Assembly: GCF_900129025.1 (NCBI RefSeq)
Contig: NZ_FQUM01000003.1
Coordinates: forward strand, 248,001-312,000
From: Mariniphaga anaerophila
GTDB lineage: Bacteria; Bacteroidota; Bacteroidia; Bacteroidales; Prolixibacteraceae
Direction of reading: 5' to 3'
Length of the DNA: 64,000 nucleotides
Shown: positions 43,832 to 52,272 of the stretch, one piece after another
Layout of the letters: each line of letters opens with the position of its first letter
Position numbering within the stretch: position 1 is the first letter of the stretch
Translations under genes and position numbers: made by a program
Notes under the pieces: model-generated
What the model was told of the DNA's origin: nothing
What the model saw: only the letters and a program-made list of their open reading frames with translations
Databases searched by the model: none

Positions 43832-44749
43832 TCAGATGTATTTTTTTGCTATTTGCAGAGCCTGACTTCTGTATCCGCCTCCAAAAAGATAGTAGTGGTT
43901 CAATACATGATACAGTTGATAGAGCAAATTCCGATCTTCCCAGTCGTGAGGCAAAGGAAATACACTGTTGTATGCATCGTAAAAGCGCTGAGAAAAGCCA
44001 CCAAACAATGTCATAATTCCCATTTCCATTTCGCGGTCTGCATAATAAGAAGCGGGGTCTATCAGCGCCGGACCGTTAACTGTATGCATGTAATTTCCCG
44101 ACCATAAATCGCCATGAATAAGAGATGGCGAAGATTCTTCCGGAACAAGCACCGGAATTTTTTTCAGCAACTGATCGTATGTTTTTACCTCGCTTGAAGG
44201 AAGAGGCCTTTCTTTTTGAATAAGTTCGAGTAGAAAACGAAGACGGTTTTCACCAAAGAACTCCGCCCAGTTATTTTTCCACGAATTGTTCTGAGGAGTT
44301 GCCCCGCAGTAATTATCTGCGTTAAACCCAAATTTATCAGCGGAGCATTTGTGAATTATTGCCAGCCCTTGCCCCAAAAGCTCATCAGAGTTGTCATTGG
44401 CATATCCGGGATTCAGGTACTCCAAAACAAGAAATCCTGGCGTGGAGCCGACTTTTTTCGCTGCAAAAACTTTTGGTACGCACAATTGTCCGCTCGCAGC
44501 CTTTCGCAATTCTTCCAGGCTTTCTGCTTCCCTCAAAAATATATTAGCTTCGCAGTCGTGGTTCCATTTCAAGAAAAAAGTACCTGCATTTGTGTCAATC
44601 TTTGAAGCATTATTAATGCAACCTCCTCCCAATGGATCCGAAGAAATGATTTTGACTTCAGCACCCAATTTTTTTGAAAGCAGTAATTCTACTTCTTTAG
44701 TATTGAGTTTTTCGTTCTTTAAGTATCTCATAATTTCTGTTTTCTCCAT
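43832..44749 (-). CDS. Fructosamine-3-kinase family protein (PF03881)
   Basis: A 305-residue kinase of the aminoglycoside-kinase fold: GGGCINNASKI as the nucleotide loop, FFLKWNHDC with the ATP-binding Lys, LVLEYL as hinge, and SLIHGDLWSGNYM with the catalytic Asp followed by ALIDPASYYADREME for the metal site. The family phosphorylates ketosamines on glycated proteins or small molecules, leading to deglycation. The longer frame starts with GTG at 44827; the ATG at 44749 matches family length. Confidence 0.92.
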   Translation of the reverse strand: MEKTEIMRYLKNEKLNTKEVELLLSKKLGAEVKIISSDPLGGGCINNASKIDTNAGTFFLKWNHDCEANIFLREAESLEELRKAASGQLCVPKVFAAKKVGSTPGFLVLEYLNPGYANDNSDELLGQGLAIIHKCSADKFGFNADNYCGATPQNNSWKNNWAEFFGENRLRFLLELIQKERPLPSSEVKTYDQLLKKIPVLVPEESSPSLIHGDLWSGNYMHTVNGPALIDPASYYADREMEMGIMTLFGGFSQRFYDAYNSVFPLPHDWEDRNLLYQLYHVLNHYYLFGGGYRSQALQIAKKYI

Positions 44750-44847
44750 GTTTATATTGGCAAAAAAAATCGCTTTTTGCAACATGTAAGTTAACAGAAT
44801 AAAAATAAAGGAGATTTGCGGCACCACAAGAAAACAAAAGAAAAAAC

Positions 44848-44855
44848 TATATTTG
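44848..44855 (+). promoter_or_regulatory. Putative -7 element of the PUL2 sigma gene
   Basis: TATATTTG fully matches TAnnTTTG and ends 22 bases before the GTG start of the sigma gene, which supports that start. Confidence 0.5.
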
Positions 44856-44877
44856 CTTTTGAGCTAACAGACCGAAA

Positions 44878-45438
44878 GTGGAAGATAACAATCTTTGGGA
44901 AAATATAAAAAAGGGAGATCGAAATAGATTTAAGGAGTTGCATGACAAGTACTTTCATCAAATGTATTTGTATGCATTTAAATCGGTAGATGGCGATTCC
45001 GGATTGGCCGAAGAATTAGTGTCGGATTGTTTTATAAAAATTTGGGAAAACCGGAAAAAATTGAATATCGAGACCTCTGTAAAACACTATCTTTTTATCA
45101 TTTTGCGCAACGGAATCATTGATCACCTCAGAAAACAGAAAGTGTTTACAGAACCAATCCCTATGGATATAATGGCGCCGGGAGACGAAAAAGATTTTGA
45201 TGATCAGAGACAATATGTGCGTTTGTACATGGCCGTAAAGAAATTACCTGAGCAATGTCGCAGAGTATTGGAGTTGGCAGCCTTCGAATCTTTATCTTAC
45301 CAGGAAATTGCAGATAGTTTGCAAATTTCAAAGAATACGGTAAAAACTCAAATGGGGAGAGCATATAAGCAGCTAAAAGAGATGCTTGACCCAAAGGATT
45401 TCAATTTCTTTTTGATGGTTTGCGAGGGCCTGTTTTAG
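44878..45438 (+). CDS. RNA polymerase ECF sigma factor, FecI-like (PUL2)
   Basis: A 186-residue sigma-70 family protein: region 2 with EELVSDCFIKIWENRKKL and LRNGIIDHLRKQ, region 4 with LPEQCRRVLELAAFESLSYQEIADSLQISKNTVKTQ. It starts with GTG: the frame is closed by TGA at 44860, no ATG precedes the conserved helix, and the promoter element is 22 bases upstream. It shares architecture but little sequence with the PUL1 sigma factor, so the two systems should recognise their own FecR partners. Confidence 0.93.
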   Translation: MEDNNLWENIKKGDRNRFKELHDKYFHQMYLYAFKSVDGDSGLAEELVSDCFIKIWENRKKLNIETSVKHYLFIILRNGIIDHLRKQKVFTEPIPMDIMAPGDEKDFDDQRQYVRLYMAVKKLPEQCRRVLELAAFESLSYQEIADSLQISKNTVKTQMGRAYKQLKEMLDPKDFNFFLMVCEGLF

Positions 45439-45537
45439 ACCTTCGTGAAAGAGCAACTTCCAGAAATTGTTTTTTTTGTTCGGCTGATTATCAATGTTGT
45501 AAATTCTGTTTTCAAAAACACTCAAAAAAAAATTGTG

Positions 45538-45549
45538 TTTTTGTCACCC
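45538..45549 (+). promoter_or_regulatory. Putative ECF-sigma-dependent promoter box upstream of PUL2 fecR
   Basis: TTTTTGTCACCC lies in the sigma-fecR gap, 126 bases before the fecR start. It is identical over 12 bases to the box in the PUL1 gap (20946-20957, minus strand). GTCCTTTA follows 18 bases downstream as a possible -10 region. Confidence 0.6.
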
Positions 45550-45675
45550 TGGGCTGTCCTTTTTTTCGTCCTTTATAAAATGACAGATAAAACGAAGTTT
45601 GACTTTTTTCGTTTAGAGTAGATTAATCTTATGAGTGGCTGCCGCCAGTCGTTTTTGTGCAAAATAGAATATTGA

Positions 45676-46677
45676 ATGAATAAAACTAATCAAGATAGAA
45701 TCTGGGAGCTGGGTGTGGCTAATATATACAATGAAGCCGGTAAAGAGGAGAAAGAAGAACTAAAGCTTCTTTCTGAAAATGCTGATAATGAAAAAGTAAA
45801 AGAAAGCATTGCTGGAATCAGAGAAAAGCTCGGCAATACTGGTTCGCTGCAAAATAGCTCTTCCCTACTTTCTTGGGAAAAGATCAGTCAGCATCTCCGA
45901 AAAAAACAAATCAAGTTGCATCTCACCCTTTTAAAATATGCCGCAATTATAATATTTGCATTTGGTGTTGGAATCTTATTTCAGAAATATTGGAGTTTTA
46001 AGCCAACAACTTCACCTGTGTATACTGAGGTTCGTGTTCCGTTTGGGCAAATGTCTGAAATTACGTTGTACGACGGTACGCGTGTTTGGCTCAATTCGGG
46101 TACTACTTTGCGCTATTCCGACAGCTTTGGAACATCCGACAGAAAAGTGGAGTTGATTGGCGAAGCTTTTTTTAAGGTAATGAAAAGCGAAATTCCGTTT
46201 CGTGTGAAAATAAAAAACAATGAAATAGAGGTTTTGGGAACTTCCTTTGCTGCAATAGCTTATCCTGATGAGATTTTTAGTCAGGTTACTCTTGTTGAAG
46301 GTTCGGTTCAAATAAATGATAGGCAGGGACGGGCATTAACGCATCTTAAGCCCAAACAACAGGTGAACCTTCCTGATGATGTAAAAAAGAAGATAACAAC
46401 TACAGAAGTAAATACTGCTTTTTATGAAAGTTGGATAAATGGTGAAATTAAATTTGATAATGAAAAATTGGTCGATGTTGCCCGCAGGATGGAGCGTTGG
46501 TATAATGTGGAAATTTTTTTTGAAAGCGAGGAAGTTAGTGCTGTTCGATTCACCGGAACGGTGTTGAAGAACAAGCCCATTGATCAATCAATGAAAGCTA
46601 TTTGTATGCTTCTTTCGATAAACGCAGAATACCAGAACAACCTCAATACAAAGGATGTAATAACCATATCAAAATAA
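45676..46677 (+). CDS. FecR-family anti-sigma factor (PUL2)
   Basis: A 333-residue inner-membrane protein. Cytoplasmic part about 1-82, one membrane segment at about 85-104 (YAAIIIFAFGVGILFQKYW), then the periplasmic FecR domain (VPFGQMSEITLYDGTRVWLNSGT, VELIGEAFFKVMKSEIPF, NNEIEVLGTSFAAIAY). The DUF4974-like tail has LVDVARRMERWYNVEIFFE and FTGTVLKNKPIDQSMKAI. It should hold the upstream sigma factor inactive until the STN domain of SusC signals glycan binding. The 107-base gap to susC contains an antisense-oriented terminator. Confidence 0.95.
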   Translation: MNKTNQDRIWELGVANIYNEAGKEEKEELKLLSENADNEKVKESIAGIREKLGNTGSLQNSSSLLSWEKISQHLRKKQIKLHLTLLKYAAIIIFAFGVGILFQKYWSFKPTTSPVYTEVRVPFGQMSEITLYDGTRVWLNSGTTLRYSDSFGTSDRKVELIGEAFFKVMKSEIPFRVKIKNNEIEVLGTSFAAIAYPDEIFSQVTLVEGSVQINDRQGRALTHLKPKQQVNLPDDVKKKITTTEVNTAFYESWINGEIKFDNEKLVDVARRMERWYNVEIFFESEEVSAVRFTGTVLKNKPIDQSMKAICMLLSINAEYQNNLNTKDVITISK

Positions 46678-46704
46678 TAGCTTATGAAAAATTAAGAACC
46701 TATG

Positions 46705-46739
46705 AAAAAAACGGCGAATATGCCCCACATATCCGCCGT
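46705..46739 (-). terminator. Intrinsic terminator in antisense orientation between fecR and susC (PUL2)
   Basis: Read on the minus strand: ACGGCGGATATG, loop TGGGG, CATATTCGCCGT, then a run of seven T (plus-strand A-run 46705-46711). The 12-bp stem has one G-U pair. On the plus strand the stem is followed by CTCGATTAAAAC, which has no U-tract, so it cannot serve the genes. Confidence 0.78.
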
Positions 46740-46791
46740 CTCGATTAAAACAAAATGTAGTAATCTTTAAAAGTTTTTAAATTTATGAAAA
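46705..46791 (-). ncRNA. Predicted cis-antisense small RNA over the PUL2 susC leader
   Basis: The antisense terminator in the fecR-susC gap implies an RNA starting near the susC start codon and ending near 46705. A weak -7-like TACTTTG (46798-46804, minus strand) would give about 87 bases; TACATTTT (46752-46759) would give about 40. The 5' end is therefore uncertain. Position and direction match the PUL1 case and the DonS-type RNAs of Bacteroides. Confidence 0.4.
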
Positions 46792-49700
46792 ACCAGACAA
46801 AGTATGCCGAAATAAGACGGCAATTTGAAAAACTATTGTTAAAAATGAAGCTAACATTAACCGTATTATTGTTCTGTCTTGCCGGAGTATCGGCTTCTAC
46901 CTACTCCCAGAACACACACCTTAGCATTTCATTAGAAAATGGTAATATGGTAGAACTCATTCAACAAATAGAAGAGAAGAGTGAGTTTTTTTTCTATTAC
47001 CAAAAAGAAGAGCTCAATGAGCTGGAGGACATGACCGTTAAGTTTCGCAATGCCACAGTCATGGAAATTCTTGACGAAGTAACGAAAGGAACGCAGTTTG
47101 ATTACACTGTAATTGACCGTTATATTGTTGTGAAGAAAAAAGGTAATGATTTTGGTGATGAATTCGCGGCAGCTCAAAAAGGCAACGACGGACTGCAGAA
47201 GTCTGTTTCGGGGCAAGTAGTGGATGTAGAAAAGCGCCCCCTGCCAGGTGTAACTATAGTTGTAAAAGGAGGAATACAAGGCACTATTACTAATTCTGAA
47301 GGCGAATATACCATTGTCGGAATCAGTGAGGATGATGTTCTTGTTTTTTCTTTTGTAGGAATGCGCCCCAAAGAAGTTCCCATAAACGGGCAAACGCGGA
47401 TAAACGTTATTATGGAAGAGAATGTAATTGGGTTGGACGAGGTTGTTGCAGTAGGATACGGTGTTCAGAAAAAAACAAACTTAACCGGCTCTGTTTCCGA
47501 AATTAAATCGGATCAAATAGAAATGCGGGCTGCAAACAGCACCGCCCAGGCGCTTCAAGGACTAGCTTCAAATTTGAATATTGATGTTAATAACACCGGC
47601 GGCTCTGCCGACGCATCAATGAAAATCAATATACGAGGACTCGGTTCGTTATCAACATCAAGTCCGTATATTTTGATTAACGGAGTGCGGGCTTCTGATT
47701 CAGAACTTTCTGCATTGAATCCGAACGATATCCAAAATATATCGGTATTGAAAGATGCCGCATCAACAGCGATATACGGAGCGCAAGCGGCCTACGGAGT
47801 TATTTTGATAGAAACAAAAAAGGGAAGTACAAATAAAGAATTTGAGATTAGCTATTCAAATAACTTGAGGATAAAAAAGCGAATTTTTGTCCCCGATTTT
47901 GTTAATTCAGTCAAATACGCAGAAGTTCTTAATATCGCAACTAAAAACTACAGCGGGCAGGTGGCAATTGGCGAAGAGCAAATGGAGAAGATTCGTGCCT
48001 ACTACGAGGGACGAATACAGGAGCAAACCGAAGCCGATCCTAATAATCCAAATCAATGGCTTGGAATTCAATCGGGAACTTCCAACGGTTGGTTCTCTGG
48101 TTATGCAAATTCCAATTGGTGGGATGTTATTTTCAAGGATCAGGAATTCGCACAAAAACATGATATCAGCGCCAGCGGAGGAACAGAATCAATTGCTTAT
48201 CATATTTCGGGCAGCTTTTTTAATGATAATGGTGGTTTGAAGTACGGAGATGAAAATGAGTATTTTAAAAGGTATAATTTCGATAGTTACATAAGTGCAA
48301 ACATTACCGATTGGCTGAAGATTTCGAATAATACCCGTTTTTACCAGGAGAACAATAGTTTTCCGGCTACCCTGGAAGGAGGAAGCAGAGGACGGTTATA
48401 CCACGATGCAATGCGTTTTTCTCCGCTTGCGCCATACAAAACACCGGCTGTTAAAGATGATCAGGGAAATACTGTCGTTCCCGAACAATTGGCATTATTG
48501 CCTGCCTGGCTCGAGAATAATGGATTCAACGCATACAACGAAAACAACTTGGTTTCCACTTTTAAAGCAGAGGTAAATCTCACAAAAGGGTTAGTACTAA
48601 AAGGAGATTTCTCGTTTAAAAAGATTTTTTACGACCGTACTTTGAATTACAAAAAATGGTCACTTTTAGGCCCTGATGGTAAACCTTCAATAACATACCA
48701 GGCAAATAATAACCGAATTCTAAAAGATATCCGAAAAACAGATTATATATCTTTCAACGTCTATGCCGACTATCACAAGTCGATTGGCGAAGATCATAAC
48801 TTTGGCTTAATTGCAGGCTATCAGCAGGAAGAAAACAATTACTTCATGCTGGCAACGTCTCGTCAGAATGTTTTATCCAGCAACCTGAACTCGTTAAATG
48901 TGGCGATTGGCGATGTTATCGGCCCCGATAATCCTATAACCTCCTGGGCTACTTTGGGAGCATTTGGAAGGTTAAGTTATAATTATAAAGAAAAGTATTT
49001 GTTCGAATTTAATGGTCGTTACGATGGTTCTTCCAAGTTTGAAGAAGGAGACCGGTTCGGGTTTTTCCCATCTGCATCATTCGGATACAACGTGCATAAA
49101 GAGAATTTCTGGAAATCCGGAGTAAGTGAATTCATAAATACCTTTAAACTTCGTGCTTCATACGGGAAACTGGGGAACCAAAATGTTAGTAGTTATTTGT
49201 ATCTGTCAAGTATTCCGATCGAAACAAGATTGAATTGGGTTGTTGACGGTACCAGACCAAATTATTCAGATATGCCAGGCATTGTCAGCCCCGATATTAC
49301 CTGGGAAACATCTTTGACTAAGAACCTGGGCGCAGATTTGTCGTTCCTGAATAACAGACTTTCTGCTTCGTTTGATATTTACGAAAGGCAAACAGATAAC
49401 ATGTTTGGACCATCTGGTGCACTGCCTGCCGTTTTGGGTGCCAATCCTCCGCGAACCAACAGCGCTTCGCTAAAAACCACCGGATGGGAGTTTACTGTTG
49501 GATGGAGAGAAAAGATCAATGACTTTTCTTATCGATTAAATTTTATGTTGTCTGACAATACCTCAAAGATAACCAAGTATCATAATCCGAATAAAGTGCT
49601 GACTACTTATTATGAAGGACAGGTTATCGGAGAAATATGGGGATTTGAAGTGGATGAACTGTTCCAGACAGAGACTGAAGTGGAAGAATACCTCTCTGAA

Positions 49701-50360
49701 GTAGACCTTTCCTATTTCGGTTCAGGTTGGCAGCCGGGAGATGTCAAATATAAAGATTTGACAGATGACGGAAAGGTAAATATTGGCGATAACACAAAGG
49801 ATAAGCCGGGCGATAAAAGGATTATTGGCAACAGCTCGCCCCGTTATCGTTTTTCTTTAAACGGAGGATTTACATGGAAAAATGTTGACGTTAATTTCCT
49901 TTTTCAAGGTATTGGAAAACGGGATTATTTCCCGAGTGATTATGCAACTTTGTTTTGGGGGTGGAATGGCAGAGGACATTCAAATATTACAGAACCTGTG
50001 CTTGATTTCTGGAGTAAAGAGAATCCGGATGGTTACCTTCCTATTCCTTTGGATAACAGAAGTAGCAGTGGTTCCGGAAAAGACAGGTACGCTTCAACCC
50101 GCTACTTGCAAAGTTCATCATATGTAAGGCTTAAAAGTCTTTCAATAGGGTATACTATCCCCCAGTCAATAGTTAATCGCGTAAAAAGTGTAAAAAGAAT
50201 GAGAGTCTATTTTAATGGCGAAAATCTGCTGACATTTACCAAGCTGTGGAAAAATTTCGATCCTGAATTGGCCCAGGTTACCGGAGACGGATGGATTGGT
50301 GATAGCCGGGCTTATCCTTTAGCCAGCGTTTATGGCTTTGGAGTAAATATTACCTTTTAA
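46785..50360 (+). CDS. SusC-family TonB-dependent receptor with STN signalling domain (PUL2)
   Basis: A 1191-residue outer-membrane receptor. Signal peptide to about residue 40 (GVSASTYSQN), STN domain about 45-115 (FFFYYQKEELNELEDMTV, RNATVMEILDEV), carboxypeptidase-like domain (PLPGVTIVVKGG, FSFVGMRPKEV), the plug with DEVVAVGYGVQKKTNLTG, LQGLASNLNID and ISVLKDAASTAIYGAQAAYG, and a barrel ending VYGFGVNITF. The STN domain links it to the FecR upstream. SusD follows after 24 bases. With two sulfatases downstream, a sulphated glycan is the likely cargo. Confidence 0.96.
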   Translation: MKNQTKYAEIRRQFEKLLLKMKLTLTVLLFCLAGVSASTYSQNTHLSISLENGNMVELIQQIEEKSEFFFYYQKEELNELEDMTVKFRNATVMEILDEVTKGTQFDYTVIDRYIVVKKKGNDFGDEFAAAQKGNDGLQKSVSGQVVDVEKRPLPGVTIVVKGGIQGTITNSEGEYTIVGISEDDVLVFSFVGMRPKEVPINGQTRINVIMEENVIGLDEVVAVGYGVQKKTNLTGSVSEIKSDQIEMRAANSTAQALQGLASNLNIDVNNTGGSADASMKINIRGLGSLSTSSPYILINGVRASDSELSALNPNDIQNISVLKDAASTAIYGAQAAYGVILIETKKGSTNKEFEISYSNNLRIKKRIFVPDFVNSVKYAEVLNIATKNYSGQVAIGEEQMEKIRAYYEGRIQEQTEADPNNPNQWLGIQSGTSNGWFSGYANSNWWDVIFKDQEFAQKHDISASGGTESIAYHISGSFFNDNGGLKYGDENEYFKRYNFDSYISANITDWLKISNNTRFYQENNSFPATLEGGSRGRLYHDAMRFSPLAPYKTPAVKDDQGNTVVPEQLALLPAWLENNGFNAYNENNLVSTFKAEVNLTKGLVLKGDFSFKKIFYDRTLNYKKWSLLGPDGKPSITYQANNNRILKDIRKTDYISFNVYADYHKSIGEDHNFGLIAGYQQEENNYFMLATSRQNVLSSNLNSLNVAIGDVIGPDNPITSWATLGAFGRLSYNYKEKYLFEFNGRYDGSSKFEEGDRFGFFPSASFGYNVHKENFWKSGVSEFINTFKLRASYGKLGNQNVSSYLYLSSIPIETRLNWVVDGTRPNYSDMPGIVSPDITWETSLTKNLGADLSFLNNRLSASFDIYERQTDNMFGPSGALPAVLGANPPRTNSASLKTTGWEFTVGWREKINDFSYRLNFMLSDNTSKITKYHNPNKVLTTYYEGQVIGEIWGFEVDELFQTETEVEEYLSEVDLSYFGSGWQPGDVKYKDLTDDGKVNIGDNTKDKPGDKRIIGNSSPRYRFSLNGGFTWKNVDVNFLFQGIGKRDYFPSDYATLFWGWNGRGHSNITEPVLDFWSKENPDGYLPIPLDNRSSSGSGKDRYASTRYLQSSSYVRLKSLSIGYTIPQSIVNRVKSVKRMRVYFNGENLLTFTKLWKNFDPELAQVTGDGWIGDSRAYPLASVYGFGVNITF

Positions 50361-50384
50361 GAACAAATATTAAATACTTAGGTT

Positions 50385-52103
50385 ATGAAAAAAATATTTC
50401 TATTTATATTTTTAATAAATATACTTTTCGCCTGTACTGATGTTCTGGATAAAGTTCCATTGGATGAAATTACAGAAAAAACATACTGGACTTCTGCTTC
50501 AGATCTGGAATTATACATGAACAGGTTTTATCCTGGTTTTAGAGGAACGGTTAATTACCATGAGTTGGATAATAACAGCGATAATTTTCAGCCGGTTACT
50601 CCCAATGTAGTACTAAATGGAACGCGGTCTGTACCTGCTACCGGTGGAGGCTGGAACTGGTCAAACATACGGAGGATAAATTATTTCTTGGAGAATGCAG
50701 ATAAAGTAACAGAAGGGATTAAGCACGAATTGAACCATTATAAAGGCGAAGGATATTTTCTCAGAGCTTACTTGTATTTCGATAAAGTACGACAATTTGG
50801 AGATGTCCCCTGGTACAATAACGTGTTGAATATTGATTCGGAAGAACTATATGCAGCAAGGGAACCTCGGAATGTGGTAGTGAATCATATTATTGAAGAT
50901 TTGGATATGGCTATTTCTCTTTTGAAAGACAAAAGTGAAGTAAGCCCAAACAGGATTAACAGAGAAGCAGCTTTGCTATTAAAATCAAGAATTTGCTTAT
51001 ACGAAGGAACATGGGAAAAGTATCATGCAGGTACAGTTTTCGGAGTAAATGGGTCAGATGGAGGCGAGTATCTGTCACTTGCGGTTCAGGCTTCCGGCAC
51101 ACTAATCAGCGAAGGAAACTTGTCACTGTATTCAACCGGAAACCCCGGTGATGACTACTGGCAGCTCTTTAGCCACGACGATTTGCGTGGAGTTAATGAA
51201 GCGATATTAATTGAGACCGTAGATCCTTCACAGGAGTTGGGGACATGGACCTGGAGCTACCTGAATGGAACGCGTGGAAATGCCACCGGTATTACAAAAT
51301 CGATGATCGATTCATACCTTGCAGAAGACGGTTTACCCATAAGTCTGAGTAATTTGTATAAAGGTGATACAACATTGACACAGGTGATTCAAAACAGAGA
51401 CCCGCGATTGAAGCAGTCGATTTGGGTGCCGGGCATGATACAGATTGCTTCCAACCCTCCGGTTGTTTTTAGCGCTCCTCCGCTACAAAAGGGAGCTACC
51501 GACGGGGCATCAACTGGTTATATGGTTCGAAAAGGTTCAACTCCTGACCCGTCACAAAATACCGGATCGTCTTCAGATCGGTACGGAAAAGTGGATGGCA
51601 TGGTGTTCCGATATGCCGAAGCACTGTTGATCTATGCCGAAGCCAAAGCTGAGTTGGGAACTCTTAAACAGGAGGATTTAGATAAATCTGTCAACCTGAT
51701 ACGAGCGCGGGTTGGAATGCCCGGGTTAGACCTGAAAGTCGGATATACTGATCCTAATTGGGAATTTCCGGAGTTGAGCCCGATTATTAACGAAATAAGA
51801 AGAGAACGCCGGGTTGAGTTTGCATTTGAAGGCTATCGGCACGACGATTTAATGCGCTGGGCTGCCACCAGTCTGATAAAAGGAAAACGCCTGAAAGGAG
51901 CAAGGTTTATTTTAGGGAAATCTTTCCCTGGTATCGAAAATCAAATTAGCGATATTCTGGTAGATGAAGATCGTTATATCGACAGGTACAAAAATTCATT
52001 GCCTAATGGGTTTAAGTTTAAAGAGACACGAGATTATTTGTCTCCGATTCCAACAACGGAAATTACGCTGAACCCGAATTTGGAACAAAATCCGGGTTGG
52101 TAA
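50385..52103 (+). CDS. SusD/RagB-family glycan-binding lipoprotein (PUL2)
   Basis: A 572-residue lipoprotein (NILFAC, Cys at residue 17) beginning its mature part with DVLDKVPLDEITEKTYW. TPR-like helices include GEGYFLRAYLYFDKVRQFGDVPWY, and FRYAEALLIYAEAKAELG and IRRERRVEFAFEGYRHDDLMRWAA are the standard late blocks. The C-terminus TEITLNPNLEQNPGW is the family ending, useful as a reference for the susD remnant at 28636-28701. It pairs with the SusC encoded just upstream. Confidence 0.96.
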   Translation: MKKIFLFIFLINILFACTDVLDKVPLDEITEKTYWTSASDLELYMNRFYPGFRGTVNYHELDNNSDNFQPVTPNVVLNGTRSVPATGGGWNWSNIRRINYFLENADKVTEGIKHELNHYKGEGYFLRAYLYFDKVRQFGDVPWYNNVLNIDSEELYAAREPRNVVVNHIIEDLDMAISLLKDKSEVSPNRINREAALLLKSRICLYEGTWEKYHAGTVFGVNGSDGGEYLSLAVQASGTLISEGNLSLYSTGNPGDDYWQLFSHDDLRGVNEAILIETVDPSQELGTWTWSYLNGTRGNATGITKSMIDSYLAEDGLPISLSNLYKGDTTLTQVIQNRDPRLKQSIWVPGMIQIASNPPVVFSAPPLQKGATDGASTGYMVRKGSTPDPSQNTGSSSDRYGKVDGMVFRYAEALLIYAEAKAELGTLKQEDLDKSVNLIRARVGMPGLDLKVGYTDPNWEFPELSPIINEIRRERRVEFAFEGYRHDDLMRWAATSLIKGKRLKGARFILGKSFPGIENQISDILVDEDRYIDRYKNSLPNGFKFKETRDYLSPIPTTEITLNPNLEQNPGW

Positions 52104-52121
52104 TTCTCTGGTTAGTTATAA

Positions 52122-52147
52122 AAAGGGGTGCCGCGTGGTGCCCCTTT
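52122..52147 (+). terminator. Hairpin after susD of PUL2, weak terminator
   Basis: AAAGGGGTGCC, loop GCGT, GGTGCCCCTTT: an 11-bp stem with two G-U pairs but only TTT after it. It may reduce read-through into the sulfatase genes or protect the susCD mRNA. Confidence 0.5.
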
Positions 52148-52272
52148 AAAGTGTTATGTTTTCGTTTCCAAAAAGACATCAGGCTCCAAGAAAGAATGCT
52201 ATCAACCTATATCCCCCGAATTTTGGCGTTTTTAAAAGGATGCGGACTACATTGTATTGAAATTTGAAAAAT

